Positions 59,430 through 64,000 of a DNA stretch of 64,000 nucleotides are shown piece by piece (the stretch's first letter is position 1; every line of letters starts with the position of its first letter). The stretch lies in assembly GCA_002914805.1 (NCBI GenBank), contig JXTB01000206.1, positions 509,768 to 573,767 of the forward strand. The letters run 5' to 3'. The translations under genes were made by a program, and so were the position numbers. Source of the stretch: Parasponia andersonii. Taxonomy: Eukaryota; Streptophyta; Magnoliopsida; Rosales; Cannabaceae. Below the pieces are notes generated by a model. That model saw nothing but the letters and a program-made list of their open reading frames with translations. It did no database searches and was not told the DNA's origin.

Positions 59430-61366
59430 TAGGACTGAACATCGGTCCGATCAAGTGAGTTATACTATCCACTTAACTTGACCAAGCAAATTTCATGTTG
59501 CATTTTTGCAACTCGAAAACTGCCTAATTTTAGAATATCAAGGGTTTCTAGATTTTATGATTGGTCTTATACTATCGGGTTGTTTTCCCCATGTTTTATT
59601 TTACTCTATTGAGCTTCTTTCTTTCTTTCATTGTTTATTTGTTTTCTTTTGTTTATTTGTTTCCTTGTGTATTGTTTGGAGCTTTTGATGGAGGTTATTA
59701 GTTGATGATATGAGCGAGAGTATGTGTGAAATAATTTTTTGGAAATATTTAGTATCATGACTATTTGTGTGCTTAAATCTTTTGTGGTTTTGCTTTGTGA
59801 ACAACTCTTGAATATATTTTGCACGTAGTTGTGAGCATTGGACCTTGAATTGCTTAGAGTTGTTTTATGCTTGTGGCTTAGAAAAATATATAGTCTCATG
59901 TCATCTTAGAACCTGTTTAATTGTCAATCGAGGTGAAATCCTAGGTAGCATGAAAATCGAAGAAATGATGTAGCATCTTGGATCGGTTGAGCCCTTCAAG
60001 CCTACCTTTAAATGTAATAGCATTAGTCACCCCCTTTGAGCCAATTCCTTACCATTTTCAATTTTTGAGCCCTATAAACTCTTGATCGATAAATAAATTC
60101 TCAAATTACTTTATTTCACACCATAAATATATGAAAGTAAATTTTGAATTTGTGGTGAAACGTGAGTAGTTTTTGAAGAACGAAAAAAGGAAAGTTTTTT
60201 TGAAAGAGGGGTTTAGTTACCAATTGGTAGCTGGTTGTTCAAAAAAAAAAAGGAAAGAAGAAAGAAAAATGGGTCCAAAATTAAGTTTGGGGGAAATTGA
60301 TGTAATATGCTTGAGAGAATTATATTTATTGAGCGAAAAAGACATCCATGGTGTGAGTAAACCTAAATGATACCATTTATCCACCTAGACCTAGGCTTGC
60401 ATTACAAGCCGATTAAAGACCTATTAATCTTTGATTTAGTGCTATTCTACATTAGTGGAGATTGACATGAAAACAGACTTATGAGATGGCTGCATCACTT
60501 TTATTGAGACAGTTTTTAGTGTGTATCTTAAGTCTGTATAAAGTGATCCGAGTGCGAAGGGTTAATTGTGAACAACTATTACGCACACACACACCAAGAG
60601 TTGACAACAAATCCAAACTACTAGCAGTATTGAAATTCTAAACTATTGTGATGTTTAAAGTTTTCTTTGAATTATATATCTCCTAGAATATTTTGAGATA
60701 AGGTTAACCTTATTCTAAAGCTTTGTTTATGCATCTTAATTTTGCCTTTGTGTTGTTTTTGCTTGTTCATTTTGTTATTTTAGCTCGAGGATGAGCTTTA
60801 GTTTAAGTTTGAGGGTATTTGATAATTTTATTTTACACTTATCTTTACTATCTTTTCAAGCTTAAGAGTTGCTCGTCTTTGAGCTCTTTTTACTTGTTTC
60901 ACTATTTTTGATGTTTATTTTAGGTGAGAACTTATTGAGAAGAGAAACCGAGACTAAACTAAGATAATTTCAATCATTCACGAGCAAAGACAGACGAACA
61001 AATATCTCAATAGTGTTCGTAGCGCAAGAATGGAAGAAGCTCGACAGAACTATGCATTGCAGCGCCAAAAGTTCTAGAGAAGTAGCGGCACAGTGCCATT
61101 TGCACAGCGCTGCGGCGCCATCTCTTGGGTATTGTGGCGCTGCAGCACCACATCACGACACTACAACGCCATCTATTCGACAGTCTTGGCGCCGTTACAC
61201 CAGAAAATGTAGACATGTTACAGAATTTTGGGATCATTGCCAGTTTGCCTCTTCTATATAAACTCTCTTGCATTCATCTGATGGGGGACGACTGAGGGAT
61301 GAAAATCCTAGTAGCCAAGGGTTTCTAGAGCTACTCCAAGGAAGAATAAGACCATTCATAAAATCT
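59430..61366 (+). mobile_element. 3' end and partial LTR of an Athila/Tat-like gypsy element
   Basis: No coding region is left. The characteristic tail gctcgaggatgagctttag, ttaagtttgagggtatt then TTTGATAATT at about 60782-60835 is the polypurine-tract/LTR border common in this gypsy branch, and an earlier block attaagtttgggggaaattg lies at about 60281-60300. The LTR would start at about 60828. Its GC-rich patch (about 61040-61180, gcagcgccaaaag, cagcgctgcggcgcc) and a TATA box with cttctatataaactctc (about 61250-61266) fit a U3. Homology fades at about 61366. The region from 59430 is inferred to be the element's long 3' non-coding part. Confidence 0.55.
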
Positions 61367-61740
61367 AAAAACCCTTGGTATATAGAATATTTTATATACC
61401 TTGATAAAATATTCTATATACCAAGACCAATCATTTATATACCTGAAAGTATAAAAACAAGAGCTAAAAATAAAATAATAGCATCCTATACTGAAAGTAA
61501 TGAATTTGGAATATAGCTCCATATACCATAATAAAAAATTCATTATGTAAAAACACATAGAAAAAAAAAATAAAAATATCCAATATCTCAACTTAATGAA
61601 TCTAAATCTGGTACATAACTGCATATACTATGAAAAAATTTCTATATACCTGTACCAACATATGGAATAAAAGGGAAAACCCTCTGTTTGATAACAAAAC
61701 AAACTAAAAAATCAATAAAAAGAGAATACTAATCCCTACA

Positions 61741-64000
61741 ACTTTTCTTCCTCTTTGGAACACATAATTTAGCAGGAATTGGATTTCGGCAAGTTTTCTA
61801 ATTATGTCTAAATTGTTTGCATCAACCACACTTGACTTGATTCTTTTTATTAAACTCACCAGATGAAATAATTCTTTTCTTTTTTGCCTACTAGCACTAG
61901 TTTTTTCAGTATTTATGGAAGAATGAGTTGCTATTTAATGAAGTCTAATACATCCTAATCAGCTTGACTTCCGAGTGGACAAACAATCTCATCATAAGTA
62001 TCCTGATAAGCAGTCTTCTTGAAAAAGTGAGATGTATAATTGTAGTGACTCAAATTGAACTTACTCACTATAGCACATACATGCGAGCATAGAATACCTT
62101 CAAATTCCCACCTCTTAAAACTATAAGTACGTTGTGCCAAATGCACAATAAACTCCAAATTCTTATAACGAACTTGATATATATGTAAACCAATCGTAAT
62201 AAAACAGAGAGAAAATTAAAGACGACACTAAATATAATAAAATCAATGAATATGATATATTACTCAACTTAGTATATAGAATCATATACCAAATTCAAAA
62301 ATATATATACTAAGGTAAAAAAAACTAATATACTAGATGCATAAAATAGAACACAAAAAAAAAAATTAACTTATAGTCATTATCTGTACAAACTCAATTT
62401 GCTTTCGTACTTTTTCTTCCAGCGAAGAAGTAAGCACTGATTTTAAGTATGAAGGTATAAGTGAACGACAAGAATAACTGATAACTAATCTTGCACCTCT
62501 GTGTTATTGCCTCCAGCAAAAGAATAACTGATACACACATCCATCAACTAAAGAAAATATACATATATCAATAAATCAATATACCATATACCATAAACAA
62601 ATATATAGTACATAAGTTTTTCTTCATAGTTTATACAAATATGAACTAGGTATATATATTCATATACCATAAGCAAAAACAGATATACCTAGCAAAGATC
62701 TTACTTGACTCAAAGTTGAATTCATACTTTTATATATATTAATTGTCATTGTATTATATCTTCTTCTAGTAGCATAGTAACGAACCCATTTGTATATCCA
62801 ATATCTTCTACTAAGTACTTATGAACCTCTGATTTGATATCAACTATTTAACGTATAAAATTATTAAAATCAGACCTAATATAAGCTTTTGCACACTTTT
62901 CGAACAACTTATCATCGCTAAGAAACTTCACATAAGTCTTCAATTTTTTTAACAAATGATACATGTACTACACATGCTCAGCCTTTGGATATACAAGAGG
63001 TACGGCGTTCGAAATACTAGGGTGCTTATTTGAAGTGATCACCAAATCCGTGCAAATACCTATGGCACTCCTCAAATGCTCAAAAAGTCAATGCTAAGAT
63101 GAGTTATTCTCTGAATCATCGACACTAAAGCTTAGGGGGAAAATATGATTATTCGCATCCTTCGCAGATGTAATGAATAGTACACCATGAAAATACAATG
63201 TCAAAAAGGTTGCATTAACTAATATAATCGGTGTACAATGACGCCAACCTTTAATTTAAGTTCTAGACGCCATAAAAAGGTATAAGAAATCCATATTTTT
63301 ATCAACTTCATAATCAATATTTGAACCTGCATGAAAAAAAAAAAAACCACGCATACTGACTCAATAGGTACATATACATATGTACTAAGTTATAAAATCT
63401 ATACACCAAATACGAAAAACTATATACAACCAAAAATTAGAACACATTAAGTATATATACACATGTACCAAGTTATACAATTCATCTAACAAACACAAAA
63501 AACCATATACCACAAAAAATCAGAACATGTACTGATTCAGTAAGTATATATACACATGTACCAAGTTAAAAAATCCATATACCAAACACAGAAAACCATA
63601 TACAACCAAAAATCAGAACACATACTAGTTTAGCAGGTATATATATACATGTATTAAGTTATAAAAGTCATGTTTCAAACATGAAAAACTATATACTACA
63701 AAAAATTAGAACAAAAAAATAAACATACCTGGGTTTGAACTCTTTAAAGCTGCTAAGTATGATGGAATTAAACAATAAGAGTATTCTGGATGACTATCAA
63801 TAACAGTATAAGAAAGTTCATGAGCAGTGTAAGCTTTAAAATATCTAATGTTTACATGATACTTAACACGCATGTAATTAATAATGTCTTAGGGAATCAC
63901 TCGCATATTCTTATCTTCCTTAATTTTGTTCCAAATATACTCACAAATAAGTTTGCTAGTAGCTTGCCTATGGTCATGGACAATAACATATAATGAGCAA
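61741..64000 (-). pseudogene. MULE transposase (MURA-like), inactive, runs off the window
   Basis: Minus strand, right to left: at 64000-63735 an N-terminal MULE part ending IPSYLAALKSSNPG; at about 63300-63060 the DDE core WRHCTPIILVNATFLT, then DANNHIFPLSFSVDDSEN; at about 63060-62960 DLVITSNKHPSISNAV and LVYPKAEHV; then degenerate sequence to 62740; a SWIM-like zinc finger at 62158-61955 (WEFEGILCSHVCAIV); and a zinc knuckle at about 61850-61765 (VKCG, then FRHN). The Asp of V-D-G-T and of I-S-D-R/K are both Asn here, and the first two SWIM Cys are lost (TYSF). Stops are present. AT-rich introns with tandem repeats separate the blocks. Confidence 0.82.
63360..63715. repeat. About 93-base tandem repeats in a MULE intron
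   Basis: A unit with gtatatatacacatgtaccaag, then ccatataccaaacac and aaaccatata recurs with starts at 63451, 63544 and 63637 (93 bases apart) and a diverged copy at about 63368. Related tataccaa words are spread through the other presumed introns (61380-61680, 62160-62340, 62560-62700). Confidence 0.75.

Noticed and set aside
1..64000. tRNA, rRNA or organelle-derived insertions
   Set aside because: No cloverleaf-like or rRNA-like stretches were recognised on reading; a tRNAscan-SE or Infernal run would settle it.

Overview
This is nuclear DNA of a flowering plant. Genes have GT-AG introns, a plant-only mechanosensitive channel gene and a pentatricopeptide-repeat gene are present, and most of the remaining sequence is decayed LTR retrotransposons, MULE DNA and MITEs in AT-rich spacer. 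The species cannot be named from the sequence alone.

Layout. (1) 1-18908 is one old Ty3/gypsy element of the Tat type, on the minus strand. Its 5' LTR lies at 18125-18908, followed leftward by gag, protease, RT, RNase H and integrase (18026 to about 12612), a tandem-repeat-rich 3' region (about 9.4-12.6 kb), an extra gene in antisense orientation (+ strand, about 891-3954) and the 3' LTR, which is cut by the window start. A truncated chromovirus-like (Tekay/Del type) gypsy element (about 4234-9343, minus strand) is nested inside. A 1582-bp stretch is present twice in tandem, separated by a single N at 11029, which looks like an assembly join. (2) 18909-29850 is AT-rich spacer with small repeats and no convincing gene. 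(3) 29850-36100 is an intact MCA1/MCA2-type calcium channel gene in seven coding exons, with MITEs in two introns. (4) 38940-40272 is an SKP1/ASK gene with two exons. (5) 41515-43197 (-) is a PPR gene. (6) 43.3-46.1 kb is AT-rich spacer with two long-hairpin MITEs. (7) 46121-46709 is an F-box pseudogene broken by a decayed Ty1/copia element (46710 to about 51300). (8) 53519-54044 is a three-exon PreY/Trm112-like mitochondrial protein gene, preceded by an eroded duplicate of its own start region. (9) 55340-55738 is a small RING-H2 gene. (10) 57410-58618 (-) is an intact F-box gene, the close paralogue of the pseudogene. (11) 59.4-61.4 kb is the non-coding 3' end and partial LTR of an Athila/Tat-like element. 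(12) 61.7-64.0 kb (-) is a dead MULE transposase that runs off the window.

How the genes relate. SKP1, the F-box protein and the RING-H2 protein belong to the ubiquitin-ligase world, and SKP1 and F-box proteins bind each other directly in SCF complexes. Their closeness here is probably incidental, because both families are large in plants. MCA (calcium influx), the PPR protein (organelle RNA) and PreY (mitochondrial methyltransferase support) are independent housekeeping or signalling genes. I found no convincing undescribed system. The most informative observations are the spliced-looking antisense gene in the Tat element, the hAT-type MITE that expanded one MCA intron, the long-hairpin MITEs, the probable assembly duplication, and the F-box paralogue pair.
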